Source of the DNA: Flaviflagellibacter rhizophilus | GTDB lineage: Bacteria; Pseudomonadota; Alphaproteobacteria; Rhizobiales; Methylopilaceae | Direction: 5' to 3' | Length of the DNA stretch: 64,000 bases | Assembly (NCBI RefSeq): GCF_033898525.1 | Contig: NZ_JAXAFJ010000005.1 | Location: 1-64,000, forward strand | Shown: piece by piece, positions 32,574 through 40,707 of the stretch | Position numbering within the stretch: position 1 is the stretch's first letter | Layout: every line of letters starts with the position of its first letter | The notes under the pieces: generated by a model | The model's database searches: none | Told to the model about the DNA's origin: nothing | Seen by the model: only the letters and a program-made list of their open reading frames with translations | Translations under genes and position numbers: made by a program

Positions 32574-33613
32574 TATGCGGTCTCCTTCTGGCCAAGCAGC
32601 TTGCGCATGTTGGCGACCATCGAGGTCGTGCCCTTGGCGGTGGCAGGTGTCGGCTTGCCGGGGGCGTTGAGGCCTTCGCCATTGAGGCGACGGGCTTCGA
32701 GCTCGGAGACGTCGTCCGCACGAGCGGTGGCGGCGTCAGCCTTCGGCGCGGCAGCCAGTGCGGCCTTGATGCCGTCCTCGGTCAGGTCCGTGTCGATGAG
32801 GTTTTCCGCAAGAGCTTCGCGGCCCTTGACCTCTACGAAGGCCATCACCGTCTTGCGGCGTGTCTGGTAGGCCATCACCGCTTCGCGGCGTGCCCGTTCG
32901 ATATCGGCGGTGTTCGGCCCGCCCTGGTTCGCTTCCGACATGGAATTCTCCTCTGCTTGTCGGGGGTCAGCGGCGGACGGGGCCGCCATATCGGCATCTT
33001 TGCGATGCCAATTCTTCTTTGCCGCCAGCGCCCGCAGGCGCTTCGGGGCATGCGCGTAGGCGCGATAGTCGTGAGGCGCTGCCGCCCGGGCCTTGGTGTC
33101 GCCCGGAGCATCGGCAAAGCCGGCGGCGACAGCCTCTTCCGGCGTGAACCACGTCTCCGCTTTCATGAGCGAGCGGCACTCTTCCGGGCTCTTGCCGGAC
33201 TTGCCCGCGTAGATCCGGGCGAACGAGGTCGCCAGCGTCTCTAGATGCTCGATGCTCTTGGCGTGGGCGTCCGAATTGCCGACCGAGATGTTCTCCGGGT
33301 CGTGGATCATCATCGTGGAGCCGAGCGTCATCGTGATCGTGTCGCCGGCCATGGCAATGAGCGACGCCGAGGACATCGCCACTCCGTCTACGACGACATT
33401 GGTGGCGCCCTCCCGACGTGACAGCAGCGCGTGGATCGCCGCGCCTTCTGTGGCGATGCCGCCGGGCGAGTTAAGGCGCACGGTCAGTTCGCTGGTGTCG
33501 TCGATCTGCGCCAGAGCGATGACCACGTCGGAATACGTGAAGTGATCGTCGAACCACGCATCGCCGACATCGCCGGAAGGCGTGAGCTCTCCGCCGTTCA
33601 AAATTGCAGCCAT
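32573..33613 (-). CDS. head maturation protease (ClpP/S49-like) with scaffold-like end
   Basis: The N-terminal 190 residues are a ClpP-like serine protease: LNSPGGIATEGAAIHALLSR, VVDGVAMSSASLIAMAGDTI with the nucleophilic Ser, then TMMIHDP with the catalytic His. The remaining part is charged and helical, with long Glu/Ala/Arg stretches, consistent with the scaffold extension seen in lambda gpC and its internal product. It cleaves head proteins during maturation. Confidence 0.88.
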   Translation of the reverse strand: MAAILNGGELTPSGDVGDAWFDDHFTYSDVVIALAQIDDTSELTVRLNSPGGIATEGAAIHALLSRREGATNVVVDGVAMSSASLIAMAGDTITMTLGSTMMIHDPENISVGNSDAHAKSIEHLETLATSFARIYAGKSGKSPEECRSLMKAETWFTPEEAVAAGFADAPGDTKARAAAPHDYRAYAHAPKRLRALAAKKNWHRKDADMAAPSAADPRQAEENSMSEANQGGPNTADIERARREAVMAYQTRRKTVMAFVEVKGREALAENLIDTDLTEDGIKAALAAAPKADAATARADDVSELEARRLNGEGLNAPGKPTPATAKGTTSMVANMRKLLGQKETA

Positions 33614-33623
33614 GTGGTGAACC

Positions 33624-33884
33624 TCAGTAGGGGCGCGTCATCCGGCCCGATATCGCGTAGCGGGTGCGCTTCGGCCGTTCGCCGCGCTCAATCGCGCAGT
33701 TGCGCAGTGCTTCGTTCAGCGCCTTGGTGACATCAGACAGAGACGTCGAGGCGAACTTGGTCATGTCCGCGCCGAAACGGGCTTCAGTGACCATCTCGCC
33801 TGCGAGGATAGCGGCCTCGACCTCCCGCAGCATTGTCGCCCGCGCGCACCAGTCGACCTTCCGCGGGTCCGGTTCGTCGACCAT
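33624..33884 (-). CDS. head-tail joining protein, lambda gpW-like
   Basis: The ATG overlapping the portal stop (TGATG) gives MVDEPDPRKVDWCARATMLR. The 86-residue protein has an N-terminal helix, a short beta hairpin and a basic end, with the GEMVTEARFGADMTKFASTS segment typical of gpW. gpW closes the portal and connects the head to the tail. The longer overlapping frame in the portal region is a shadow. Confidence 0.75.
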   Translation of the reverse strand: MVDEPDPRKVDWCARATMLREVEAAILAGEMVTEARFGADMTKFASTSLSDVTKALNEALRNCAIERGERPKRTRYAISGRMTRPY

Positions 33885-35539
33885 CAGGCTTCTTCCTTCG
33901 CCGGCTGTCGGTTGCCATCGGCCGCCATGCCGTTCGGGCCGGCGCCACCGGTGGAACGACCGAACGGGTGCGGGATGCCACGCTTCGCAAGCGCCGCCAT
34001 CTCGCGTTCGATCTGGGTGGCGTTCTCTTCCCAATCCCTGCCGTACTCGGCGCACTCGTCGGCTAGGCTCGACAGGCCAGTCTCTAACCGCAGCTTTGAT
34101 GCCATCGCGCTTTTGTAGTCGTCGGCGGTAGGCTTGGCGGGGCCCTGCCATTCTGCCCAGACCACGCGCTGCCGATTGGCGAGGAACGCCTGATAGCCGC
34201 CCTTCATGGGGATACGGCCCTCGGCAATGCTCTCTTCAAGCCACCGCTCGTAGACGGCCTGGGCGAAGGGCGCCGCAATCCGCTCGCGCCGCCGCATGAC
34301 GATGGGCCAGATGGACGAGATGCCCATGCGCACCGACGAATACGATGCTCCTGTGTGGTCCATCGAGTACGACTCGAGGGTGATACCGAGGCGCCGGGCC
34401 ACTTCCTGCTGCAGGTTCTTGGAGAACGGCAGGTAGTTGGACCCAGGCGTCTGCGCGGTGAGAAACTGCAGCTCCTCGCCGGGCCCGATGTGCGCGATGC
34501 GGGCCGTGTCCGAGAGGTTCACGCCCCCGCTCTTCAGCGCGTTGATGCGCTGATCCCAGACGCCAATCAAATCCTGCTGCAGTGCGCCGACATAATCCGC
34601 CCAGGCGACGGGGCCATCCTCAAACCCGTCGGGCATCTCGGTGTCAGCCAGCGTCTGGATTGCTCCGAATGCGTCGGCGCTAGGTTCCGGGCTCTTGATC
34701 GTGGCCGCAAAGATCGTCTGGAGCAAAGCCGTTGCGAGCGTTGCGTCGGCCAGCTGGTCGGATTGAGACATGACCCTCAAGACGGGCGCCATCACCGAGA
34801 TGCCGCGCGGGCTTCCAGGATTGTCGCCGCGGTCCATGAGGTGAACGACGTCGCGCGCTGGCACCGCGCTTTCCACGTCGATGCCGGACTCACGGCGTCG
34901 GAAACCGTAGAACTGCGCCCGCCCCAGAGCGTCGTGATAGATGCCTTGCTCAAGGCCTTCGAACTCGCGCGTCGTGCGGGGAAGGCGATGCGGCGCGACA
35001 AGCGAAACTTTCGTGCCAGTCTCCAGGCCAAGCGTTCGGCGACGGCGCACCGTGAGGTAGTCGAAGACGCCGAAGGCTTCGCCGTAAGCCAGATAGTGCC
35101 GGACGACGGCGTCGAGCATTTCGGCCACCGTGGACTTGCCCGCCAGGTCACACTCGGCGGGGTTCCACGCGTAGCGTCGCCACTGCGCTTCAACGATGCG
35201 GCACCAGGCCGACCGCTCCTCTTCGGTGTACCCGAGCGCCGCCAGATCCGGGCGGGCGTTCAGCTTGAGCTCGGTGCCGATGGTATCCGAGATGATCTGA
35301 TCGGCAGCGCCGGCCAGCCAGCCGGAATTCTGCATGAAGTCGAGCGCCAGCGCCGAAGCGCGTTCTGCCGCCTCGAGCACGTCCACCTTGGCGTCGCGCG
35401 TCACGGCGCGGCGCATGCCCAGTATCCCGCTGCGGTCCGGGCGCAGATACCTTGCTGTCGGACGGTTCGGTCGCGCCAAGGGCTCGACGTCACGGGCCGA
35501 GCGCGCCGGCACGCGATATCGTGGCTTGGCTTCGACCAT
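33884..35539 (-). CDS. portal protein, lambda gpB family
   Basis: The 551-residue protein has the family blocks: HYLAYGEAFGVFDYLTVRRR, RDVVHLMDRGDNPGSPRGIS, and the C-terminal VARRLGITLESYSMDHTGAS leading to YSSVRMGISSIWPIVMRRRE. The end is disordered with Glu and Asn. It forms the dodecameric DNA entry ring. Length and position are as in lambda. Confidence 0.93.
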   Translation of the reverse strand: MVEAKPRYRVPARSARDVEPLARPNRPTARYLRPDRSGILGMRRAVTRDAKVDVLEAAERASALALDFMQNSGWLAGAADQIISDTIGTELKLNARPDLAALGYTEEERSAWCRIVEAQWRRYAWNPAECDLAGKSTVAEMLDAVVRHYLAYGEAFGVFDYLTVRRRRTLGLETGTKVSLVAPHRLPRTTREFEGLEQGIYHDALGRAQFYGFRRRESGIDVESAVPARDVVHLMDRGDNPGSPRGISVMAPVLRVMSQSDQLADATLATALLQTIFAATIKSPEPSADAFGAIQTLADTEMPDGFEDGPVAWADYVGALQQDLIGVWDQRINALKSGGVNLSDTARIAHIGPGEELQFLTAQTPGSNYLPFSKNLQQEVARRLGITLESYSMDHTGASYSSVRMGISSIWPIVMRRRERIAAPFAQAVYERWLEESIAEGRIPMKGGYQAFLANRQRVVWAEWQGPAKPTADDYKSAMASKLRLETGLSSLADECAEYGRDWEENATQIEREMAALAKRGIPHPFGRSTGGAGPNGMAADGNRQPAKEEA

Positions 35540-35550
35540 TCAGCGGTGTC

Positions 35551-37602
35551 CTACCTGTAGGCGCCCCAAGAAGCGCGGGATCTCTTAGATCTGGTGGGCT
35601 GCGCAGCGGGCGCGGCGCCCACACGCTCGGCGTCGTTTTCAGCCGTGATCTGCTCGCCTGGTTCACGCTCTGGCGCTTTCACCGGCTTAACCTGCCGGCC
35701 AGCTGCACGAAGCCTGTTCGGCAGCGATAATCGGGCCGCCATGCCGTACACGAAGCAGTCCAGCGCCTCGTTGCGGATGCCCTCGGCTTTTGGGAACCAC
35801 TTGCGGAACTCGCGGCCCGACTGGAACACCGAAACCGCCTTCTCCGACGTCAACTGCTCGAAGTAATCCGAGCTCAGCCCCTCGTGCGGGAAGTGAATTG
35901 CGAACGGCACCGGCTCGCCCAGGTCATCGGGCTGGATCATCAGCCGAGAAGCTAGCGCGTCCTTGGCTGTGTCCACGCCCACGATGTAAAGGCGGTCTCC
36001 GGAGTTCTTCGTCCGGCTCGGCGTTTTGGGCCAGATCAGCTTGGAGCCTTCGGGGCCATTTCCTCGGCCCGCGATGGCGTAGATCCGTCGGCTTTTCCTG
36101 GCCCTGCAGAACGCATGGACCATCTCGCCGCGGTGACCTCCGCTGTCGATGCATCCGGCTTGCGGAACCAGACGCCGGCCGTCTTCGGTCAGGAAAGGCT
36201 CCTTCACCAGCTTGTCGAGCGTGTCCCAAACTTGCTTCTTCGCAGTGTCGCCGAGCAGCACCTCGTGCTTGAGGACCCAGCACTCTTCGTCGGCGCCCCA
36301 TCCCTGAAACGTCACTTCGATGCGGTCATCTTGCGTGTCAGCGCCCCAGACGATCAGCTGGACCGCAGCGGGCACGCTCTCTGCGCTGTAAGGCTCGATC
36401 CGTTCGGCCAGCGCCTTGGGGTCTAGCCTCTCGACCTTCTCTTTCCAGACTTCGGCCAGTGCGGTGTTCGTGAACTTCCGCAGCTTCTCCCGGCTCCTGT
36501 GAGCGCCGAGCCATTCGCGTACCACGGCGGATAGGTCGTGCCTGGTCGAATAGAGCTTCGACACCTGGAAGCTGGCATGGCCGCCGTACATCGACGGCTT
36601 GCCGCAATCCGTGCAAAGCGAACGGCCCTTGTCGTTCCATGCCGTAGGTGACTGCTCGACACCGCAGCACTTGAACTGCTTCGTCTGGCGCCAGCCCTTA
36701 TCCGGCTGCTCCCCAAGCGAGCGCAGCGCGTGGACGCGTTCAGCCTCGGACCATCCGATGCCGCAGCCGCGGCAGTGATACCGCACCGTTTCCGGCAGAT
36801 GATTGCCGTCGGCGTCCTTGTCCCAAAGCACCGTCTGAGGTGACCAGACGAGCGTCTGTTCCTCTTGGCAGTGGGGGCAGATCACGAAGCACTTGCGCTG
36901 GTCTCCGGCTAGGTACTCCTGCCAGATGATTGATGATGTCTCGTCGGACGGCGAGCAGGCCCGAAGGTTCTTCCGGCGCTTCTTGAAGGTCGACGAGCGC
37001 TCTTCCGCCAATTGCAGAGGCGGCCCCATGCCGCTCGCGTCCGCCGGGTACAGGTCGATCTCGTCGCAGATTGTGATGCGCTTCGGGCGTGATGCCAGAT
37101 CCACCGCGGAGTTCGCCCCGACGAAGTCCAGCATCCCACCTGGGTATTCCTTGTGCGTGATGGTCACGCCGCTGTCCCGCGACTTCGGATCCGGGACAAG
37201 CGCGGCGATGGCCGGCGTCACTTCGCGGGTCGGGGCAAAGCGCTCCTTGGAGAACGACTCCGCCAGCTTCTGCGTCGGCTGCACGAACAGGATCGAGGAT
37301 GGATCCTGATGGATGAAGTAGAGCGCCGTCGTCAGCAGCCATTCGGACTTCACGAGCTGCGTGCAGGCCATCAGCGTGACGGTCTGGGTATCGGGCTCGG
37401 TCACCGCCAGCATCGGCCCGAAAGCCACGGGCACTCGCGAGGTTTTCCACTTGCCCGGGTTCGCGCTGTTCTGCTTCGCGACGTACCGGTACTCGTCAGC
37501 CCATTCGATCAGATTAAGCTTCGGCGGCGGCCTCAAGGCCTCCGCTCTCGCCTTCCTGAGCCGTGTCCTCAGACGCGTACTCGCTGTCTGCTGAGAGCTC
37601 AT
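35551..37602 (-). CDS. terminase large subunit, lambda gpA family
   Basis: The 683-residue protein contains the gpA signature PPPKLNLIEWADEYRYVAKQ near residue 27, an ATPase domain with a Walker B-like ITICDEIDLYPADASG near 180, three zinc-knuckle-like Cys pairs (CPHC, CRGC, CTDC) and a C-terminal nuclease (WGADTQDDRIEVTFQGWGAD). Its start overlaps the small subunit gene by 89 bases; a later start is possible but no good ATG occurs. It packages DNA at cos-type sites. Confidence 0.93.
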   Translation of the reverse strand: MSSQQTASTRLRTRLRKARAEALRPPPKLNLIEWADEYRYVAKQNSANPGKWKTSRVPVAFGPMLAVTEPDTQTVTLMACTQLVKSEWLLTTALYFIHQDPSSILFVQPTQKLAESFSKERFAPTREVTPAIAALVPDPKSRDSGVTITHKEYPGGMLDFVGANSAVDLASRPKRITICDEIDLYPADASGMGPPLQLAEERSSTFKKRRKNLRACSPSDETSSIIWQEYLAGDQRKCFVICPHCQEEQTLVWSPQTVLWDKDADGNHLPETVRYHCRGCGIGWSEAERVHALRSLGEQPDKGWRQTKQFKCCGVEQSPTAWNDKGRSLCTDCGKPSMYGGHASFQVSKLYSTRHDLSAVVREWLGAHRSREKLRKFTNTALAEVWKEKVERLDPKALAERIEPYSAESVPAAVQLIVWGADTQDDRIEVTFQGWGADEECWVLKHEVLLGDTAKKQVWDTLDKLVKEPFLTEDGRRLVPQAGCIDSGGHRGEMVHAFCRARKSRRIYAIAGRGNGPEGSKLIWPKTPSRTKNSGDRLYIVGVDTAKDALASRLMIQPDDLGEPVPFAIHFPHEGLSSDYFEQLTSEKAVSVFQSGREFRKWFPKAEGIRNEALDCFVYGMAARLSLPNRLRAAGRQVKPVKAPEREPGEQITAENDAERVGAAPAAQPTRSKRSRASWGAYR

Positions 37603-38059
37603 TCAGGATTTCCGATACCTTGGTCGCAAGCAGCTCCTCGATCTCGGATGCCTGCAGGTGCTCGAGGTCGCCGGCTATGTCGCCAGGCATCGACGAGAAG
37701 TTCGCCCGGATCGTCGCGTACTCGGCCTCGACGACGGCGCCGACCGCCTCGACGAGGACGTATTCACCGCGCCGGATGGCCAGATCCATTTCTGCGAGGG
37801 CCGCTTCTGCTGCCGTCTTCCGGCGCCGGGCTTCCTCGATGTCCATTGCGTTCGTGTCGCCGGTCGCAGCCAGCGCCACCTGCTCCTCACGCCAGCGCGC
37901 AACGGCAGCGGTGTTGTAGGTGGAGGCCTTGCCCTTGCCGCCCTTGGCCACGATTGGGAGGCCTTTTCGCTCCCAGGCGCGCACGGTCACCACCGTGATG
38001 CCGAACAGCGCGGCGAGATCCGCCTGAGTGACGTTTCGACCCGTTCCGACGACTGACAT
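37514..38059 (-). CDS. terminase small subunit, Nu1-like
   Basis: The 181-residue protein has the Nu1 HTH (NVTQADLAALFGITVVTVRAWERKG) near residues 9-33, then TYNTAAVARWREEQ and a long acidic helix that binds the large subunit. The high identity of this layout with lambda Nu1 suggests cos packaging. It is the first gene of the head operon. Confidence 0.88.
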   Translation of the reverse strand: MSVVGTGRNVTQADLAALFGITVVTVRAWERKGLPIVAKGGKGKASTYNTAAVARWREEQVALAATGDTNAMDIEEARRRKTAAEAALAEMDLAIRRGEYVLVEAVGAVVEAEYATIRANFSSMPGDIAGDLEHLQASEIEELLATKVSEILNELSADSEYASEDTAQEGESGGLEAAAEA

Positions 38060-38085
38060 GGAGACCCCTTGAGACCTTCGCCCAG

Positions 38086-38418
38086 CTAAGCCAGTTGCGC
38101 GAAGTCCCCGACTGTCAGTGCGAGCCTACCGCGCACGCTGCCATGGGCGTCGAAGGTTTCGCTCGCGACCCTATGCAAATCTTGGGCGGTGAGCGATAGG
38201 CGATCGATTACCGCCTGCACATCGCGGGAGATCAATATCCGGATGACGAAACCGGTGGCGGTGTCCTTCATCAGGATAGCTGGGATCATCCCCTCGGGCG
38301 CCGCTTCTCTAATAGGTGTGAGCGGCATCAGGACGTGGTCCACGGACAGACCGAACCCTACGAAGAGGCACGTCGCCAAGAGGCTAGCTAGGTCACGGAA
38401 CCGGGAAAGCAAACCCAA
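38086..38418 (-). CDS. phage-region protein with N-terminal membrane segment
   Basis: The 110-residue protein starts MGLLSRFRDLASLLATCLFV, an anchor or signal, followed by a soluble part with FVIRILISRDVQAVIDRLSL. It lies between the terminase and the membrane gene at 38505, an area where phages often carry added genes. The family is not recognised. A role in the lysogen is possible but unproven. Confidence 0.5.
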   Translation of the reverse strand: MGLLSRFRDLASLLATCLFVGFGLSVDHVLMPLTPIREAAPEGMIPAILMKDTATGFVIRILISRDVQAVIDRLSLTAQDLHRVASETFDAHGSVRGRLALTVGDFAQLA

Positions 38419-38504
38419 CTTTGATAAAGCTGGGCCTAGCTGTATTTCGGGGTCTCGCGCCCGCTAGGGTTTGCGCTCCCCGCATACGGTCCCTGAACCG
38501 GGGG

Positions 38505-39041
38505 TCAGCAAGGAGTCGGGACGGGGAAGAGCAGAAAAAGGCAAGTTACGAAACCCGCTATCAGAGAGACAGCTGCAATGAGCATTGCACCGTTCATGAG
38601 CCGGCCGTTCCGCTTCATTCCTTTGAAGTTGTCTTCGATGCCTTGATTGAAGAAACACAGGTTGATGCTTTGGATCTCTCTTGCCGTGGTGCCCCTCGCC
38701 AGTTCCTCTTCGAAGGCATCCGGTTGATTGCCGGGTGCAGTCATACGGATCGAGCGAGCGCCGCACATCGCAACGATCATGGAGAGTAGAAGCCCTGCAG
38801 CCACCGACAGCGCGACAACGCCGAACGGTCGCATTCCATCGTCACTCGCTAGGATTAAAGTTACGCCCGCAGCAACGAGCCCAGCAGCAGCTGCTGCGAT
38901 CACGCTCGAAAAGGCGACAGCTCTTGCGTCGGCCGCGGTGCTCAAGGCGAGTTGCGCTTGAAGCATGGACTCGGCACTTCGATTCAGTTCTTCTAGAACC
39001 TTATCGTCGGCACCGCTTAGCTGCTCCGGAGTGATCGCCAT
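38505..39041 (-). CDS. four-TM membrane protein, probable moron
   Basis: The 178-residue protein has an N-terminal helix (VLEELNRSAESMLQAQLALS), an AADARA motif, then four membrane segments (SSVIAAAAAGLVAAGVTLIL, VVALSVAAGLLLSMIVAMCG, and two near the end). The middle loop is cytoplasmic and contains PGNQPDAFEEELARG. The architecture resembles small membrane effectors such as Pycsar-type TM proteins, but I cannot confirm that. AGAGGG precedes the ATG, which overlaps the start of the divergent gene at 39040. Confidence 0.6.
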   Translation of the reverse strand: MAITPEQLSGADDKVLEELNRSAESMLQAQLALSTAADARAVAFSSVIAAAAAGLVAAGVTLILASDDGMRPFGVVALSVAAGLLLSMIVAMCGARSIRMTAPGNQPDAFEEELARGTTAREIQSINLCFFNQGIEDNFKGMKRNGRLMNGAMLIAAVSLIAGFVTCLFLLFPVPTPC

Positions 39042-39204
39042 GGAACCCTCTATTTACACGCAGGCTAAGAACAAGACGATCATCCACAAAAGTAGCACCG
39101 AGACCGCCAAGCCCATTAACGAGAGCACCGGTCCCGGCAAGAAAACCAATCCTAACACGTCAACGGAAAAGGGCTCAGGCGGCAAGGGCAAGAACAGCAA
39201 ATAG
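39040..39204 (+). CDS. 54-residue Lys/Thr/Ser-rich protein
   Basis: The ATG within CCATGG gives MEPSIYTQAKNKTIIHKSST and a low-complexity basic product ending GGKGKNSK. It has GGAG eight bases upstream. The start shares bases with the start of the oppositely oriented membrane gene. No domain is seen; it may be disordered or nucleic-acid binding. Confidence 0.45.
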   Translation: MEPSIYTQAKNKTIIHKSSTETAKPINESTGPGKKTNPNTSTEKGSGGKGKNSK

Positions 39205-39212
39205 TCTAACGA

Positions 39213-39788
39213 TCACGACAGCACGCCCTTGGTGATCAGCTTCAGGTGCTTGGCGATCTTCTCGTCCAGCTTCGTGCTGCCGATCCGTTGGAACGTCTCA
39301 GCCGTGGTGCCCTTCACCATCTCGCGTGGGATGATGACGCCGGACTTCACCTTCCGGATCGGGAGGCGCCCGAAGCTGGTTCGTTCGAAGACGTGGCCGC
39401 CTTTGCCGATGTCCTTCCGGTTCGGAAACTTGCCGCCCTTCATGAACGTGCCGTCGTACACTTCACGCCGGCCGAACGGCGCTGCTGAAACACCGCCGCG
39501 CGTCTCGCGCGCACCGAAGTGCTTGAGGCTGATGTCGCCACCGCTCCCGGTCAGCTTGTATTCCAGTGTACCGGAAGACGCCTTGCTCTCTCGCAAAGCC
39601 TTGCGTGTGGTCTTCACCTTCAGGCCGGTCTGCTTTGCGAGCGCGCGTCCGGTTGCCGTCTTGGTGTCTCGGCCTGCTTCGTTCAGCGCGCGGCGGTAGC
39701 CGTTGCGGGCTTTGTTCTCGCCCAGGATCTCGACCGCCTCGTCGAACCGCTCAAGTCCATTGCCCCGGATCGTCAGCCTCAGCGCCAT
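39213..39788 (-). CDS. minor tail protein Z
   Basis: The 191-residue protein shows the gpZ pattern: MALRLTIRGNGLERFDEAVE, NGYRRALNEAGRDTKTATGR and QTGLKVKTTRKALRESKASS, with a basic C-terminus. In lambda, Z acts in tail tip completion. Here it is separated from the tail genes and lies upstream of the terminase, an unusual placement for a contractile-tail phage. Confidence 0.82.
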   Translation of the reverse strand: MALRLTIRGNGLERFDEAVEILGENKARNGYRRALNEAGRDTKTATGRALAKQTGLKVKTTRKALRESKASSGTLEYKLTGSGGDISLKHFGARETRGGVSAAPFGRREVYDGTFMKGGKFPNRKDIGKGGHVFERTSFGRLPIRKVKSGVIIPREMVKGTTAETFQRIGSTKLDEKIAKHLKLITKGVLS

Positions 39789-39865
39789 GTGCTTGCACCT
39801 TGAACACTAGCGTTCGGTCGGCGCGCGTCGCATCGTGGCGCGTTGCCCGATCACAGGAGGATCCC

Positions 39866-40114
39866 ATGCATTTCGAAGTGCTTCAGAACGCGCACAGTCA
39901 GTGGCACTGGCGGCTCAAGGCCAGCAACGGCCGGGTCATTGCGGATGGAGCGGAAACCTATGTTCGCCGTGAAGACTGCATCCATGGCCTGCTGCTGGTC
40001 GCAGAGGTGAACGACGACACGCGGGTTCAGGCAGGAACCATAACTTCGCTCTTGGGCGGCGAGACGGTCGGGTCGCTCCGCAGGAACGAGCGACCCCACG
40101 CGCTGAACCTTTGA
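39866..40114 (+). CDS. DUF1508 (YegP-like) small protein
   Basis: The ATG with CAGGAGGATCCC before it gives MHFEVLQNAHSQWHWRLKAS. The protein has 82 residues and one DUF1508 unit (NGRVIADGAETYVRREDCIH). It is transcribed opposite to the tail/head operon. The role of DUF1508 proteins is not established. Confidence 0.8.
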   Translation: MHFEVLQNAHSQWHWRLKASNGRVIADGAETYVRREDCIHGLLLVAEVNDDTRVQAGTITSLLGGETVGSLRRNERPHALNL

Positions 40115-40160
40115 CAACCAGAAAAGCCGCCCGCAGATTTCTCCACGAACGACCAAATAA

Positions 40161-40213
40161 TCGTACCCATTACGATAATAATGCTTGAAGCAGCGTAATC
40201 ACTACGCTATAAC
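40161..40213 (+). promoter_or_regulatory. sigma70-type promoter with two matching palindromes
   Basis: TTGAAG at 40185-40190 and TATAAC at 40208-40213 are spaced by exactly 17 bases. GCGTA-N5-TACGC at 40193-40207 fills the spacer. A second palindrome TCGTA-N5-TACGA at 40161-40175 lies upstream. Both contain CGTA-N5-TACG and their centres are 32 bp apart, about three helical turns. This is a clear operator pair controlling the transcript of the 22-residue peptide and probably the Xre gene. Confidence 0.75.
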
Positions 40214-40249
40214 AATCTCACCGGGGCGCAGTGCACCGGCAACTGAAAG

Positions 40250-40389
40250 GGGGTGAAGTGCATGAAGCTTCGGATCGTCCGAATTGAAATAAAGCTGCTG
40301 ATCGCGAGTCTGCTGCTGATCTTCAAGTAGGACACCAAGGGGGCCGGGAGAAATTCCGGCCTCCACCCGAAGGGTTCGCACTTCACCCC
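40250..40389 (+). promoter_or_regulatory. long-range mRNA stem around the 22-residue ORF
   Basis: GGGGTGAAGTGC at 40250-40261 and GCACTTCACCCC at 40378-40389 are perfect inverted repeats. The left arm overlaps the ribosome-binding site of the peptide ORF. GGCCGG and CCGGCC near 40343-40360 form a second hairpin inside. Folding would hide the peptide's ribosome-binding site. Confidence 0.7.
40262..40330 (+). CDS. 22-residue amphipathic/hydrophobic peptide
   Basis: The frame starts MKLRIVRI and continues IEIKLLIASLLLIFK. It has an ideal ribosome-binding site (AAGGGGGTGAAG). The basic start followed by a hydrophobic helix is typical of small membrane toxins or leader peptides. The combination of strong promoter, operators and a hidden ribosome-binding site argues that it is translated under special conditions only. 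I know of no described homologue. Confidence 0.55.
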   Translation: MKLRIVRIEIKLLIASLLLIFK

Positions 40390-40406
40390 TTGCCGAGGAG
40401 ATTAGC

Positions 40407-40619
40407 ATGGCACCCGAACAGTTCAAGGCATGGCGCGCGCACATGAAGCTTTCGCAGGCTAAGGCCGCAGACGCGCTCGGGATCTCCAAAGGCTCCATCG
40501 AGCACTACGAAGCCGGCAAGACCCGCGACGGCCGCCCTGCGCCTGTGCCAAAGACCGTTGCTCTTGCCTGCGCCGCGCTCGCGCTCGGCATCACCTCGTA
40601 CGAGGGGCCAACGGCGTAA
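40407..40619 (+). CDS. Xre-type helix-turn-helix regulator
   Basis: The 70-residue protein has the HTH FKAWRAHMKLSQAKAADALG followed by ISKGSIEHYEAGKTRDGR. CGAGGAGATTAGC precedes the ATG. It lies downstream of the peptide ORF in the same transcript and may bind the two palindromes in its own promoter. It is one of four HTH-type regulators in the prophage. Confidence 0.85.
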   Translation: MAPEQFKAWRAHMKLSQAKAADALGISKGSIEHYEAGKTRDGRPAPVPKTVALACAALALGITSYEGPTA

Positions 40620-40707
40620 CGGCTCAGATGATGATGGTGGAATGGTCGGGAGCGCCCAAGTCGCTATTTCCGACGTTCCTCCTTTGTCCCACATCAGCTG
40701 CCACCTG

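Noticed and set aside
34355..35560. 401-residue plus-strand frame over the portal gene
   Set aside because: Antisense to a clear lambda-type portal; no domain in the plus frame.
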